NCBI RefSeq assembly: GCF_035503745.1
Contig: NZ_DATJTC010000038.1
Span: 1-64,000, forward strand
From: Dyella_B sp035503745
GTDB lineage: Bacteria; Pseudomonadota; Gammaproteobacteria; Xanthomonadales; Rhodanobacteraceae
Direction of reading: 5' to 3'
DNA length: 64,000 nt
In this document: positions 33,764 through 43,402 of the stretch, piece after piece
Layout of the letters: each line of letters opens with the position of its first letter
Position numbering within the stretch: the first letter of the stretch is position 1
Made by a program: the position numbers and the translations under genes
The notes under the pieces: generated by a model
Seen by the model: the letters and a program-made list of their open reading frames with translations, nothing else
What the model was told of the DNA's origin: nothing
The model's database searches: none

Positions 33764-36700
33764 TCAGTGGCCCAGCAAGCCGATTTCCGCCAGGGCCGTC
33801 GGCGACCCGTTGTCGAACTGGAACCGGTAATAGCGATACGCGCCCGCCTGGCGGATCTCGAACGCCCGCGTCTGCCGCGCCCACGGGAAGCGTTCGGCCT
33901 TGCGCGTATCCAGCACCGTCCAGTGTTGACCGTCGTCGGATGCCTCAAGCGTCCAGCCGGAAGGCGCCGGCGCGTGCGCCGCCGAGGTGAGCGTATACAT
34001 CGCCACCGCGTGCGGTTGCGGGAACTGCCAGCTCACGGTGGACGGCACGCCAGGCAGCTGCGCTTGGGTATCGCTGGTGTGGTCGAACAACGCCTCGACA
34101 TCGGCGATCGAAGGTTCGCTGCCGGCCGTGCCTTGACCCGGGCCGGCCAGGTCGTGCATCGGTGCGGGCTTGCCATCGCGGGTAAGCGAGGGCGGCAATG
34201 CTTGTTCGTCGCTGCCCCACTGGGACGGCTTGGGCCCCATGGTGAAGTCCAGCGTCGCACCCTGCGCCAGCAAGGCATGCGGCAAGGTGACCTTGTGCCA
34301 GGGCTGGCCGTTGACGCGCAGGCTCTGGATATAGCGGTTGGTGTCGCTCACTTCAGGTGCGTTGATCAGGATGTGCTTGCCGTTTTCCAGCGTGATGTCC
34401 ATGTGCGGGAAATACGGCGCGCCGATCACGTACTCGGGCGTGCCCATGCGCAGCGGATAGAAGCCGGCCGCGCTGAACAGCCACCAGCCGGACATCTCGC
34501 CGTTGTCTTCGTCACCCAGGTAGCCCTGGCCGATGTCGCTGCCCAGGTAGAGCCGCGAGAGCACGTCGCGCACTTTGTCTTGCGCCTTCCACGGTTCGCC
34601 CGCATAGTCGTACATGTAGATGATGTGATGCGAGGGCTGATTGCTGTGGCCGTATTGGCCCATGCGCACGGCCTGCGCTTCGCGCATTTCGTGGATCGGC
34701 TCGCCGTAGCCGCCGACGTGATAGATGCCGGGCGTGGCGAAGAACTGGTCCAGCTTGGCGGCCAGCGCCGCGCGTCCGCCGTAGAGCGCGGCGAGCCCGG
34801 CGCCGTCCTGCGGCGCGTGGAAGGCCATGTTCCAGGCATCGGTTTCGGTGTAGTCGTCGCCCCAGCGCAGCGGGTCGAAATTCTGCTTGGTGTAGCGCCA
34901 CTTGCCGCTGGCGTCGCGGCCGACGAAAAAGCCGATGCCGGCATTGAAGAGATTCGTGTAATCCAGCGCGCGATCGAGGAAGTAGCGCGCATCTGTTGCG
35001 TATTGCGCGCCATAGGGGTCGCTGCTTGGGTGTTGCGTAGATAGAGCCTGCGCAAGGTTGCCGATGGCGAAGTCGGCGATATAGCCGTCCATCGACCAGG
35101 AGAGCCCTTCCTTCACGCCGTCGTCGGTGTAGCCGTTGAAGATCGAACGCTGCAGGCCCTTGCGCCCGGTGCCGGCCAGCGGACTGACCACCGTGGCGTC
35201 CTTGAGCGCGGCTTGGTAGAACGAACGCACGTCGAAGTTATGCACGCCCTTGAGCCATGCATCGGCGAACGCGACGTCCGCACTGGTGCCGACCATCAGG
35301 TCCGCGTAGCCGGGCGAAGACCAGCGCGCAATCCAGCCGCCGTCGCGGTATTCCTGCACGAAACCGTCGATCATCACGCCGGCCTGCTGCGGCATCAGCA
35401 GTACGTAGGCCGGCCAGGCCGTGCGATAAGTGTCCCAGAAACCGTTATTGACGAACACCTTGCCATCCATGATGCGCGCGCCGGTATGCGTGGGCGTATC
35501 GGTGCCGGTTTCAGGCGAGAACGGGCTGGCGTATTGATACACCGGCTTGTCGACGGTGCCGGTGTTTTCATACGCCGAGTTGGGATACATCAGCAAGCGA
35601 TACAGGTTGGAATAAAGCGTGACTAGTTCTCCATGGCTGGCACCTTGCACTTTCACGATGCCCAGCTGCTTGTCCCAGATCTGCTGCGCCTTGTTGCGCA
35701 CGTCGTCGAAGCTTTCGTGCGGGCCTATTTCCATGGCGAGATTGCGCTTGGCCTGGTCGAGGCTGATCAGCGACGTGGCGATGCGCACATTCACCGTTTT
35801 GTTTTTCGACGTATCGAAGCCGAACCACGCGGTGACCTTGTCGCGGCCTTCGCCGGTCAGGCGGCCGCTTTCGGTGACGGGTTGATCGACGGTTGCATAG
35901 AAGAACAGCCGCGTCGCACCGGTGGAGAGATCGCTTTTTACGTCGGAATAGCCGCTGAAACCGCGATGCGCGGGATCGAGCGTGATGCCGCCGTCATTGG
36001 TGCGGTTGTCAAACACCAGCTGGCCGCGTTTGCCCGGAAAGGTGAAGCGCAACGCGGCGGCATGATCGGTGGGCGTCATTTCGCCGACGATGCCGTCGTC
36101 GAAGCGCACCTTGTAGTAGTGCGCGTGCGCAATTTCGTTGGCGTGGCTGAAACTCAGCGCGCGCGCGGCGCGGTTGGCACTTGGCGCGCCGCTGGCCACA
36201 GCGGCGGGCATCAGCTGGAAGGTCTGGCGGTCGCCCATCCACGGGCTGGGTTCGTGCGAAAGCGAGAAGGCTTCGATGCGCGGGCGGTTGTTGGCGTCGT
36301 TGCGCTGCTGGTACTGGTACATCCAATCCGAACCCGCGTCGGTCACGGGCGCCCAGAAATTGAAGCCGTGCGGCAAGGTGACGGCCGGTACATTGTTGCC
36401 GCGCGAAAACACGAAGCCGGAGTTGGTGCCGCGCAGCGTATAGACATCGTCACTGGGATGCTGGTCCGAAACCTGCGGTGCCGGGCCGATGCGCAGATCG
36501 TCGAGGAAGCCCTCGATATGCGCCGCAGGGCCGTTGTGCACGAGCACGATGTGCCGAATGCGACGGCCGGCCGCGACGCGCCCGAGATCGATCGACAGCT
36601 TGTTCCATTGATTGACGTAGACGGTGCGGCTGGCACCCAGCGCATGGGCGTTGGCAGGGATGCGATGCTGATCGCGCGCTTCCGTGGCCGAAAGGCGGCT

Positions 36701-37120
36701 GCCGTCGTCGAACACCAGGTCCACCGACACGTAGGTCGACGGATCGCGCAGATCGTTGGCAACGATGCAGGGGAACAACAGATACGAAAGCTGCGTATCG
36801 GCCGAAACCGGTAGATCCACATCGAAAATGGCGGCCTCTTGCTTGCCGCCGGCGTCGCCGTGATAGTGCAGCGAATGCAACCCCGTGAAACCGACGCCGG
36901 GCTTGGCGGTGTACGCATCGGCGGCCGAGGGGCCGCCGGCGACCTCGATGGCGAATGCGTCACCCGTATGGGCAGCAAGCGGTGCGGGCTCGCCGGCTTC
37001 GAAGGAGCTGTAAAACGTGTCGTTCTGATCGGCGCACACTGCGGTGGTGAAGCAGGCGAGGGCCGCCAACAGCAGATTCAGGCGAAAACGCCCGGTGGAG
37101 TTGCCTGGTGCCTGATACAT
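33764..37120 (-). CDS. Secreted GH92 alpha-mannosidase with C-terminal F5/8-type domain
   Basis: An 1118-residue secreted glycosidase of family GH92, calcium-dependent exo-alpha-mannosidases acting on mannose glycans. A signal peptide (LLLAALACFTTAVCA) comes first, then a galactose-binding-like N-terminal region. The GH92 core begins with GTNSGFVFSRGNNVPAVTLP (about residues 220-240). Catalytic-region motifs are GGYGEPIHEMR (about 805) and DEDNGEMSGWWLF (about 872). The last roughly 110 residues (SWQFPQPHAVAMYTLTSA, FEIRQAGAYRYYRFQF) form an F5/8-type C carbohydrate-binding domain. AGGGGTGACAG precedes the ATG. No other glycan genes are adjacent. A LacI-operator-like site lies about 60 bp upstream. 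Confidence 0.93.
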   Translation of the reverse strand: MYQAPGNSTGRFRLNLLLAALACFTTAVCADQNDTFYSSFEAGEPAPLAAHTGDAFAIEVAGGPSAADAYTAKPGVGFTGLHSLHYHGDAGGKQEAAIFDVDLPVSADTQLSYLLFPCIVANDLRDPSTYVSVDLVFDDGSRLSATEARDQHRIPANAHALGASRTVYVNQWNKLSIDLGRVAAGRRIRHIVLVHNGPAAHIEGFLDDLRIGPAPQVSDQHPSDDVYTLRGTNSGFVFSRGNNVPAVTLPHGFNFWAPVTDAGSDWMYQYQQRNDANNRPRIEAFSLSHEPSPWMGDRQTFQLMPAAVASGAPSANRAARALSFSHANEIAHAHYYKVRFDDGIVGEMTPTDHAAALRFTFPGKRGQLVFDNRTNDGGITLDPAHRGFSGYSDVKSDLSTGATRLFFYATVDQPVTESGRLTGEGRDKVTAWFGFDTSKNKTVNVRIATSLISLDQAKRNLAMEIGPHESFDDVRNKAQQIWDKQLGIVKVQGASHGELVTLYSNLYRLLMYPNSAYENTGTVDKPVYQYASPFSPETGTDTPTHTGARIMDGKVFVNNGFWDTYRTAWPAYVLLMPQQAGVMIDGFVQEYRDGGWIARWSSPGYADLMVGTSADVAFADAWLKGVHNFDVRSFYQAALKDATVVSPLAGTGRKGLQRSIFNGYTDDGVKEGLSWSMDGYIADFAIGNLAQALSTQHPSSDPYGAQYATDARYFLDRALDYTNLFNAGIGFFVGRDASGKWRYTKQNFDPLRWGDDYTETDAWNMAFHAPQDGAGLAALYGGRAALAAKLDQFFATPGIYHVGGYGEPIHEMREAQAVRMGQYGHSNQPSHHIIYMYDYAGEPWKAQDKVRDVLSRLYLGSDIGQGYLGDEDNGEMSGWWLFSAAGFYPLRMGTPEYVIGAPYFPHMDITLENGKHILINAPEVSDTNRYIQSLRVNGQPWHKVTLPHALLAQGATLDFTMGPKPSQWGSDEQALPPSLTRDGKPAPMHDLAGPGQGTAGSEPSIADVEALFDHTSDTQAQLPGVPSTVSWQFPQPHAVAMYTLTSAAHAPAPSGWTLEASDDGQHWTVLDTRKAERFPWARQTRAFEIRQAGAYRYYRFQFDNGSPTALAEIGLLGH

Positions 37121-37178
37121 CTGTCACCCCTGTGGGGGTCGTGCCGGGCACGACCGGTAGGAACGCGCGTAATCAGTC

Positions 37179-37196
37179 ATTTGAATCGATCTAAAT
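37179..37196. promoter_or_regulatory. Possible LacI-family operator upstream of the GH92 gene
   Basis: ATTTGAATCGATCTAAAT is an 18-bp near-palindrome centred on CG (outer ATTT/AAAT and inner ATCGAT match, two pairs do not). LacI-family operators commonly have this A/T-rich arm plan around a central CG. It lies between the divergent GH92 and MFS genes, 59 bp from the GH92 start. The regulator is not in the window. Confidence 0.35.
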
Positions 37197-37324
37197 CGAG
37201 GCTGTCAAACCGCAGCGCAGCATGCCATTTCTTGCGCCAGCCGGCGCGCCGGGGTATGTCGATTCCGGCGTCGCTCGTTCGACGTTAGGGCAGGACGCGC
37301 GGCAAACCCATAACAGGAGAGATG

Positions 37325-38782
37325 ATGACCAACGTTTCCGCAGCGCACGTGGCGATACACCCGGATCGCCGCTGGCTGGCCTTTATCGTGCTGTGCCTGG
37401 GCGTATTGATGATCGTGCTGGATACGACCATCGTTAACGTCGCGCTGCCTTCGATCAAGACCGATCTGCAATTCGGCGATACCGCGCTGGCGTGGGTGGT
37501 CAATGCGTACATGCTCACTTACGGCGGCTTCCTGCTGCTGGGCGGCAGGCTGGGCGATCTCTATGGCCATCGGCGCCTGTTTCTGCTCGGCATCGCGCTG
37601 TTCACGCTGACCTCGCTCGCCTGTGGCTTGTCCACGACGCAGTTGGCATTGGTAGTGGCGCGCAGCGTGCAGGGGTTGGGCGGAGCGGTGGTGACGGCGG
37701 TGGCGCTGTCGCTGATCATGGACCTGTTCACCGAATCGGCCGAGCGCGCCAAGGCGATGGGCGTCTACGGCTTTGTCTGCGCGGGTGGCGGAAGCCTAGG
37801 CGCGATGCTCGGCGGTTTGCTGACCAGCACGTTGAGCTGGCACTGGGTGTTTCTGGTAAACCTGCCGATCGGCGCGGTAGTGATGGCGATGTCGCTGCGT
37901 TTGCTGCCGGCCGCGTCCGGCACCGCGGCCTCGCGCCACCTCGATGTATGTGGCGCCATCACCGTGACGGCAGCGCTGATGTTGGCGGTCTATGCCGTGA
38001 TCAACGGCAGCCAGCGCGGATGGCTGTCGCCGCGCACGCTGGGCGAGCTGGCGGTGGCGCTGGGTTTGCTGCTGACGTTCCTGTGGATCGAAACGCGCGT
38101 GCGCGTGCCGCTGATGCCGTTGCGCTTGTTCCGTTTGCGCAACCTGGCGGTGTCGAACGTGGTGGGCGTGCTGTGGGCGGCGGCGATGTTTGCCTGGTTC
38201 TTCCTCTCGGCGTTGTACATGCAACTGGTGCTCGGTTATGGGCCGCTGGAAGTGGGGCTGGCGTTCCTGCCGGCCAATCTGATCATGGCGGTGTTCTCGC
38301 TGGGCTTGTCGGCGAAGCTGGTGATGCGGTTTGGCATCCGTCGCCCATTGACGGCGGGTTTGGCGATGGCAGCCTTTGGCCTGTTGTTGTTTGCTCGTGC
38401 GCCGGTGGCGGGGCATTTTCTTCCCGACATCCTGCCTGGCATGGTGCTGCTGGGGCTTGGCGCGGGCATCGCTTTCAATCCCGTGTTGCTGGCGGCGATG
38501 AACGACGTGGGGCCGTCCGAATCGGGACTGGCTTCGGGCGTGGTCAACACCGCGTTCATGATGGGCGGTTCGCTGGGGTTGGCGGTGCTGGCCAGTCTCG
38601 CCGCGGCGCGTACGCAGGTGCTGCTGGGCGCGGGCGTTGCGCAAAGCTTTGCACTGACCGGCGGTTATCAATGGGCATTTCTGGCCGGCGCCTGTTTCGC
38701 TGCGCTGGGTGCGCTGCTGGGCGCGGCGCTGTTGCGCATGCGGCAGCCGGGCATGGACGAGCACGCGGTGGCGGCGGAGTGA
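37325..38782 (+). CDS. MFS drug-efflux transporter, DHA2 (EmrB/QacA) family
   Basis: A 485-residue inner-membrane exporter with about fourteen hydrophobic segments. The DHA2 signature LDTTIVNVALPSI is in the first helix, the loop motif GRLGDLYGHRR lies between helices 2 and 3, and an antiporter motif-C-like segment GGSLGAMLGGLL is in helix 5. It would export hydrophobic compounds in exchange for protons. AGGAG lies 5 nt before the ATG at 37325, which is therefore preferred over the ATG at 37322. No regulator or membrane-fusion partner gene is adjacent. Specificity unknown. Confidence 0.9.
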   Translation: MTNVSAAHVAIHPDRRWLAFIVLCLGVLMIVLDTTIVNVALPSIKTDLQFGDTALAWVVNAYMLTYGGFLLLGGRLGDLYGHRRLFLLGIALFTLTSLACGLSTTQLALVVARSVQGLGGAVVTAVALSLIMDLFTESAERAKAMGVYGFVCAGGGSLGAMLGGLLTSTLSWHWVFLVNLPIGAVVMAMSLRLLPAASGTAASRHLDVCGAITVTAALMLAVYAVINGSQRGWLSPRTLGELAVALGLLLTFLWIETRVRVPLMPLRLFRLRNLAVSNVVGVLWAAAMFAWFFLSALYMQLVLGYGPLEVGLAFLPANLIMAVFSLGLSAKLVMRFGIRRPLTAGLAMAAFGLLLFARAPVAGHFLPDILPGMVLLGLGAGIAFNPVLLAAMNDVGPSESGLASGVVNTAFMMGGSLGLAVLASLAAARTQVLLGAGVAQSFALTGGYQWAFLAGACFAALGALLGAALLRMRQPGMDEHAVAAE

Positions 38783-38829
38783 TCGACATATAGCGTTCGA
38801 CCTTGACATGGATTCCATCGGAGACAGGT

Positions 38830-39603
38830 ATGAATCACCAAGTGGTTTCGCGCGAAGCATGGTTGGAAGCACGCCGCGCCTTAATGGTCAAAGAAAAGGA
38901 ACACATGCGTCGCGGCGATGAGCTCAGTGCCGCACAGCGCGCCCTGCCATGGGTGAGGATCGACAAGCATTACCAATTCGATGGTCCGGCAGGAACGCTG
39001 ACCTTGTCCGATCTCTTCGGCGGACGCAGCCAGCTGTTCGTCAAACACTACATGCTGTCGCCGGGGCAACAGCATCACTGTGTGGGCTGCGCGCTGGAGG
39101 TGGATCATGTGCAAGGGATTCTGACGCATATGCAGCATCACGATCTTTCCTACGTCGCCATCGCCCGCGCGCCGATCGAGGAAATCGAAGTGCTGCGCCA
39201 GCGCATGGGTTGGCAATTCCCGTTTGTGTCCTCCTATCGCAGCGATTTCAACTACGACTTCAACGTGTCGTTCACGCCGGAGCAGGTGCGCACGAAAACG
39301 GCGTTCTACAACTTCCGCGAATGCGATCCAGGCCTGGAGGATCTTTCAGGCGACAGCGTGTTCTACCGCGACGAAGACGGTCAGATTTTCCAGACCTATG
39401 CCGCCTTCGGCCGTGGTTGCGAGCGTTTTCTCGGCATCTACGGTTTCTTCGACATCGCGCCGAAGGGCCGGGCGGAACACGGCCCGCATCACAGCCTTGG
39501 CGACTGGGCCCGGCCGCACGACATGTACGGCGAGCATGGCACGGTGGAACTTACGGGCCGTTATCACGCGCAAGCCTGTACATGCGCGGTGCACAAAGCA
39601 TGA
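38830..39603 (+). CDS. DUF899 (thioredoxin-like fold) family protein
   Basis: A 257-residue protein of the DUF899 family. Family wording is clear: SREAWLEARRALMVKEKEHM at the start, GAAGTL-like GTLTLSDLFGGRSQLFVKHYM, WQFPFVSSYRSDFNYDF in the middle, and SVFYRDEDGQIFQTYAAFGRG near the end. Members resemble thioredoxin-fold proteins but lack a classical C-x-x-C; here a CVGC is present at about residues 84-87 (HHCVGCAL), so a redox role is possible. GGAGACAGGT precedes the ATG at 38830. It starts 47 bp after the MFS gene on the same strand, so co-transcription is possible. Function unknown. Confidence 0.85.
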   Translation: MNHQVVSREAWLEARRALMVKEKEHMRRGDELSAAQRALPWVRIDKHYQFDGPAGTLTLSDLFGGRSQLFVKHYMLSPGQQHHCVGCALEVDHVQGILTHMQHHDLSYVAIARAPIEEIEVLRQRMGWQFPFVSSYRSDFNYDFNVSFTPEQVRTKTAFYNFRECDPGLEDLSGDSVFYRDEDGQIFQTYAAFGRGCERFLGIYGFFDIAPKGRAEHGPHHSLGDWARPHDMYGEHGTVELTGRYHAQACTCAVHKA

Positions 39604-39618
39604 GCGGAGCGCGGCCGA

Positions 39619-42600
39619 TCACTTTTCGATACGGTAGTTGAGGCTGGCGCGGTTGAAATCCGTGGCGTTCTGGGCTTCGAAGTTCCAGCGCTTGCTTAAG
39701 CGATAGCGCAAGGTGATGACCTGGCCCGGTTCGAACAGCCCCACGCCGTAGCTGAGATAAAGCCGCGGAGACAGATACTTGCCCACCGTGAAGGCGGAAT
39801 TGCCGTTGAGTGCGTCGCTGCTGGACACGCCGATGTCGCTGATGCCCAGTTTGCTGCCCACGTTCTTGGCAAGATAGTTGCCGGTGGCCGAGCCCAGCGC
39901 CTGCGCGGCGGCATTGACCGTATTGCCTTCGCCGCCTTTCACCTGCGACAGCGGTTTGCCGGTGACGAGGTAGGAGAGCGCGTCGGACTGTTCCATCGGC
40001 GGATTGGAAAACACCGTCAACACCGGCCGTTGCGCGGTGCCTGAAATTTGCAGGCCGACCTGCTGGCCCTGATCGATGGTGGCGTTGGGCGTGAGGCTGC
40101 GCACGGCCTTGATGTTGAGGCCGGGGTTGTCGATCGGCGTGCTGGCAAACAGCAATTGTCCTTGCTGGATCTTGAGGTTCTGGCCATAGGCTTTGTAGGT
40201 GCCGCTGACGCTGATCTGACCTTGTCCGGTGGTCTGGCGGCCGGGCCGTTCGTTGACGGTCAATACGCCGCTCAAATGTCCGTCCAGTCCCATGCCTGCC
40301 AGGTGAGTGTGCTGGCCCAGGTCAACCCTGATCGAGGCATTGATCGGCATCGCGTTGCCGCTGGCCGGCTGCTGGGGCTGATCGACGATCACGATATCGG
40401 GCGAGGCTTTGTTGACGCCGCTGCCCGGCAATTTGTCGAGATTGACGTCGGCCGAGTCCAGCTTGACCGAACCGGTGGCGTTGATCCCCTGCGCATCGCG
40501 GCGCACCGACACATCGGGCGAAACAATGACTTTCGCGGCGGGAATGTCAACGGCGGTGAACTGGCTGCCTTTCAGGGTGAGCGTGGTGGGCGTCTGCGCA
40601 TCCAGGCCCGCCACGCCGGCAAGCGTGACCGAACCCTTGCCCGACTGCACGCTGCCATCGATGCGCAGCTCGCGCGTGTTGGCGGCGCTGATCGTCACGC
40701 GGCCCTGGGTTAGCTTGAGACCCGCGTCGGGCACTTCCGCCGCGAAGTCGATCACGCTGGCCTGGCCAGTAATGGCCGGTTCCTGCAGGCTGCCGTCCAA
40801 ACGGAAATTGCCGTCCAGACGGCCTTTCACGTTTGCCACTTCGTCAGTGAAAAGTTCGATGAAGGACAGGTTGTCCAGATGCAGGCGGAGTTGACCGGCG
40901 AGCGCTTGCTGAGCGCCGCTGACGGTAGCCTGGCCATCCACCTGGCCGCTGCCGTCGATGCCCGCATGCACCGTGACCTGTTGATGACCCGGCGCGAGCG
41001 TCGCATTCACGGCGAGGTTGTCGTAGGTGAGTGCGGGTTGATTGGGATGTTCGCGGTAGATGATGCGGCCTTGCTGCGAAGTGATCGTTGCGTTGCCGGT
41101 GAGTGTGCCGGCGGCGTTGCGATGGAGCTTGCCCTGGCCTTGCAGCGTACCCTCGGCGCTGACGGGAATGTCGGCGTTGCCCAGCGCATCCATCACCAGC
41201 GTCAGCGGCACCGCATGCAACTGGTAGCTGGCGTCGATGTTGCCGGTTTTGTCCTGCGTGCCGCTGACGCATAGCGAGGGGTCACCGGCGGTAAGGCAGA
41301 GCGAACCGAGACTTGCGGCGCCCTGGTTCCAGCCCAGCCGCGTGGCCTGTTGCAGCCGCCAGCGCGGCAGGCCTTGCAGGTCGAGCGTGAGCGCCGAGAG
41401 CGTGCCGTTCCAGTTCGCATCTTTCAGCGAGCCGCTCAGCGCGAGCGAAGCGGAGAGCGGCCGGCCCTGTGCCTGCAGTGTGAGTTGGTGCTGCGCGGCG
41501 GTGCCCTGGCCGTTCACCCGAATCTGATCAAAGGCGAGACCGCCCAGTTCGACGCTGGAAGCATCCAGTGCAAGTTTTCCACCCGGGGTGGTGATGTCCG
41601 GAATGTTGGCTTGCAGTTGCAACCGGCCTGCGTTCTGCCCCTGCCACGCCAGTGCCCGGCCCTGCAGGTTGCCGTCGACGGAAAGTTTTGGAAACGCGCC
41701 GCGGACTTGAAAGCGTCCATCCAGTTGCCCGCCGGCTTGCGGCAGCCAGTCGCCCAGGGATGCGATCGCCAAGGTGACGTCGGCATCGTTGCGTTCGCCT
41801 GCACGTGCGACGACCTTTACGCTGCTGTTGCCGGAGGCAAGTTCCAGCGCGCCGTCCACCACCTCGTTCGGCGACAGGTGCAGGTGCCCGCTGCCGTGCA
41901 GGCGTCGTTGGCGCAGCGTACCCTCAAGCTTGCGCAGATCGAGTGTCACATCGGGTTTGTCCTTGCTCAGCAGGCCCTCGGTGGCAAAGTCCGCGTCCAG
42001 CAGGCCCGGCCAGGCGGCAAACAATTGGCCCGGGTCGAACTTGCTGGCGGTGGCTTGGAAGTGCCAGCCCCATAGCGGTTGCAATGTCAGCTCGCCGCTT
42101 GCCGCGAGACGCCCTTGCGGTTGCAGCAAATCGAGCGTGCGCAGCTGGATCTGCCGCGGCGTGCCATCGAGATTCAAGGCGAGCTTGGCCGGTTTGCCCG
42201 GCGGCCCGATCGCGATGTCGCCTTCGGCGTGATAGCGCTCGGCGCTGCCCTTGGCGATGAGGTGCCCCTGGCTGTCCAGCGTTTGACCGACCAGGCTCGC
42301 GGGCAGTTCGAGGCCGTTCCAGTCGATGGCGAGATCGGCGCTGATGGGATGGGCATCCAGTTGCACGCTTCCGGTGGCATCGATCGTGCCTTTGATCTGC
42401 GGCGATGCAACCTGCAACCGTTGCAGGGTCAGCGTGTTGAAGTCATGGTCGAGTTGCGCCTGCAACGGCTGCAGCAGCAGGCGATAGTCGTTGAGCGCCA
42501 GCGAGCCGGAAATACTGCCGGCATGGTCATCGCCGCTGCCTTGCAGGTTTGCGCCAAGGCGGGTGATTGAACTATCGCCGAGCAGCGCCTGGGGGTTGAA

Positions 42601-43395
42601 CGCCGGTACGTCGAGTTTGCCGCTCCACGAGTTGTCCTTGCGCTGGTCGATGCTGAGCTGCAATTGCGCCAGCATCGGCTCGGTCAAGGACAGTTGCAAC
42701 TGCGCCTTGCGCCCGTCGCCTTGCGCGGTGATGTCGCCGGCGTAGTCGATGCCGCCGACCTTCCACGCCGCTTGTGCATGCCCCTTGCCGCGATAGCGCC
42801 GGCCGATGCCGAGTTGGCCATCCAAATGCACATAGCCATCGGGCGCGCGCAGTGCCAGCCGGTCCACGGCGATGCCGGCACGGGTCCAACGGCCGGCGAG
42901 GTCGAGCTGGTCGGAGGCGAACAGGGGTTGATGATTGCGCATGACCGTCACCGGTCCGACGTGTACGTCGTCCAGCACCAGCGCCAGCGGCGGCTTCAGC
43001 GACAAGCTGCCCGATGACGACGGTGCCTGCGACGTGGGTAGCATGACGTCGATGCGGTCCACGCGCAGCTGGGTGACGTGCAGGCGTTTGAAGAGCAGTG
43101 TGGCGAGATGCCAATCCAGGTGCAGGTGGGCGATGGCGACGTCGGTGCCTTCGCCATCGCTGTAGCGCAGCGAGCCGATGTCCAACGGTCCGATGAGGCG
43201 CCCCTGCGCTTGTTGCGCCTCAAGCGCGCCATGCGTGGCGTCCTGCGCGCGCGCCAAGGCAAAACGCAGGCCTGCACCGGTGCACAGCAGCCAGGCTGCG
43301 CCGCCGCAGAGCAATACCAGCGTCGCCAGCGCCAGCAGCGCGATGGCGCGTAGCCAGCGGCGGCGTCGAGGAGCGGGTGCGGGTGTGCTGTTCAC
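39619..43395 (-). CDS. tamB: Translocation and assembly module inner-membrane component TamB
   Basis: A 1258-residue AsmA-like/TamB protein: one N-terminal membrane anchor (residues about 15-37, IALLALATLVLLCGGAAWLL), then a very long repetitive beta-rich periplasmic part, and the conserved C-terminal DUF490/TamB domain (SDALSYLVTGKPLSQ; VGKYLSPRLYLSYGVGLFEPG; ending in NYRIEK). TamB bridges the periplasm to TamA, moving phospholipids and helping barrel assembly. The start is GTG at 43395 with GAGG 5 nt before it, 7 bp after the tamA stop, so translation is coupled. The length is typical. The gene converges on the DUF899 gene with a 15-bp gap. Confidence 0.93.
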   Translation of the reverse strand: MNSTPAPAPRRRRWLRAIALLALATLVLLCGGAAWLLCTGAGLRFALARAQDATHGALEAQQAQGRLIGPLDIGSLRYSDGEGTDVAIAHLHLDWHLATLLFKRLHVTQLRVDRIDVMLPTSQAPSSSGSLSLKPPLALVLDDVHVGPVTVMRNHQPLFASDQLDLAGRWTRAGIAVDRLALRAPDGYVHLDGQLGIGRRYRGKGHAQAAWKVGGIDYAGDITAQGDGRKAQLQLSLTEPMLAQLQLSIDQRKDNSWSGKLDVPAFNPQALLGDSSITRLGANLQGSGDDHAGSISGSLALNDYRLLLQPLQAQLDHDFNTLTLQRLQVASPQIKGTIDATGSVQLDAHPISADLAIDWNGLELPASLVGQTLDSQGHLIAKGSAERYHAEGDIAIGPPGKPAKLALNLDGTPRQIQLRTLDLLQPQGRLAASGELTLQPLWGWHFQATASKFDPGQLFAAWPGLLDADFATEGLLSKDKPDVTLDLRKLEGTLRQRRLHGSGHLHLSPNEVVDGALELASGNSSVKVVARAGERNDADVTLAIASLGDWLPQAGGQLDGRFQVRGAFPKLSVDGNLQGRALAWQGQNAGRLQLQANIPDITTPGGKLALDASSVELGGLAFDQIRVNGQGTAAQHQLTLQAQGRPLSASLALSGSLKDANWNGTLSALTLDLQGLPRWRLQQATRLGWNQGAASLGSLCLTAGDPSLCVSGTQDKTGNIDASYQLHAVPLTLVMDALGNADIPVSAEGTLQGQGKLHRNAAGTLTGNATITSQQGRIIYREHPNQPALTYDNLAVNATLAPGHQQVTVHAGIDGSGQVDGQATVSGAQQALAGQLRLHLDNLSFIELFTDEVANVKGRLDGNFRLDGSLQEPAITGQASVIDFAAEVPDAGLKLTQGRVTISAANTRELRIDGSVQSGKGSVTLAGVAGLDAQTPTTLTLKGSQFTAVDIPAAKVIVSPDVSVRRDAQGINATGSVKLDSADVNLDKLPGSGVNKASPDIVIVDQPQQPASGNAMPINASIRVDLGQHTHLAGMGLDGHLSGVLTVNERPGRQTTGQGQISVSGTYKAYGQNLKIQQGQLLFASTPIDNPGLNIKAVRSLTPNATIDQGQQVGLQISGTAQRPVLTVFSNPPMEQSDALSYLVTGKPLSQVKGGEGNTVNAAAQALGSATGNYLAKNVGSKLGISDIGVSSSDALNGNSAFTVGKYLSPRLYLSYGVGLFEPGQVITLRYRLSKRWNFEAQNATDFNRASLNYRIEK

Positions 43396-43402
43396 ATGTG
43401 CC

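Noticed and set aside
39603..39618. Shared terminator between DUF899 gene and tamB
   Set aside because: Only 15 bp separate the convergent stops, and no stem with a T-tract could be found there.
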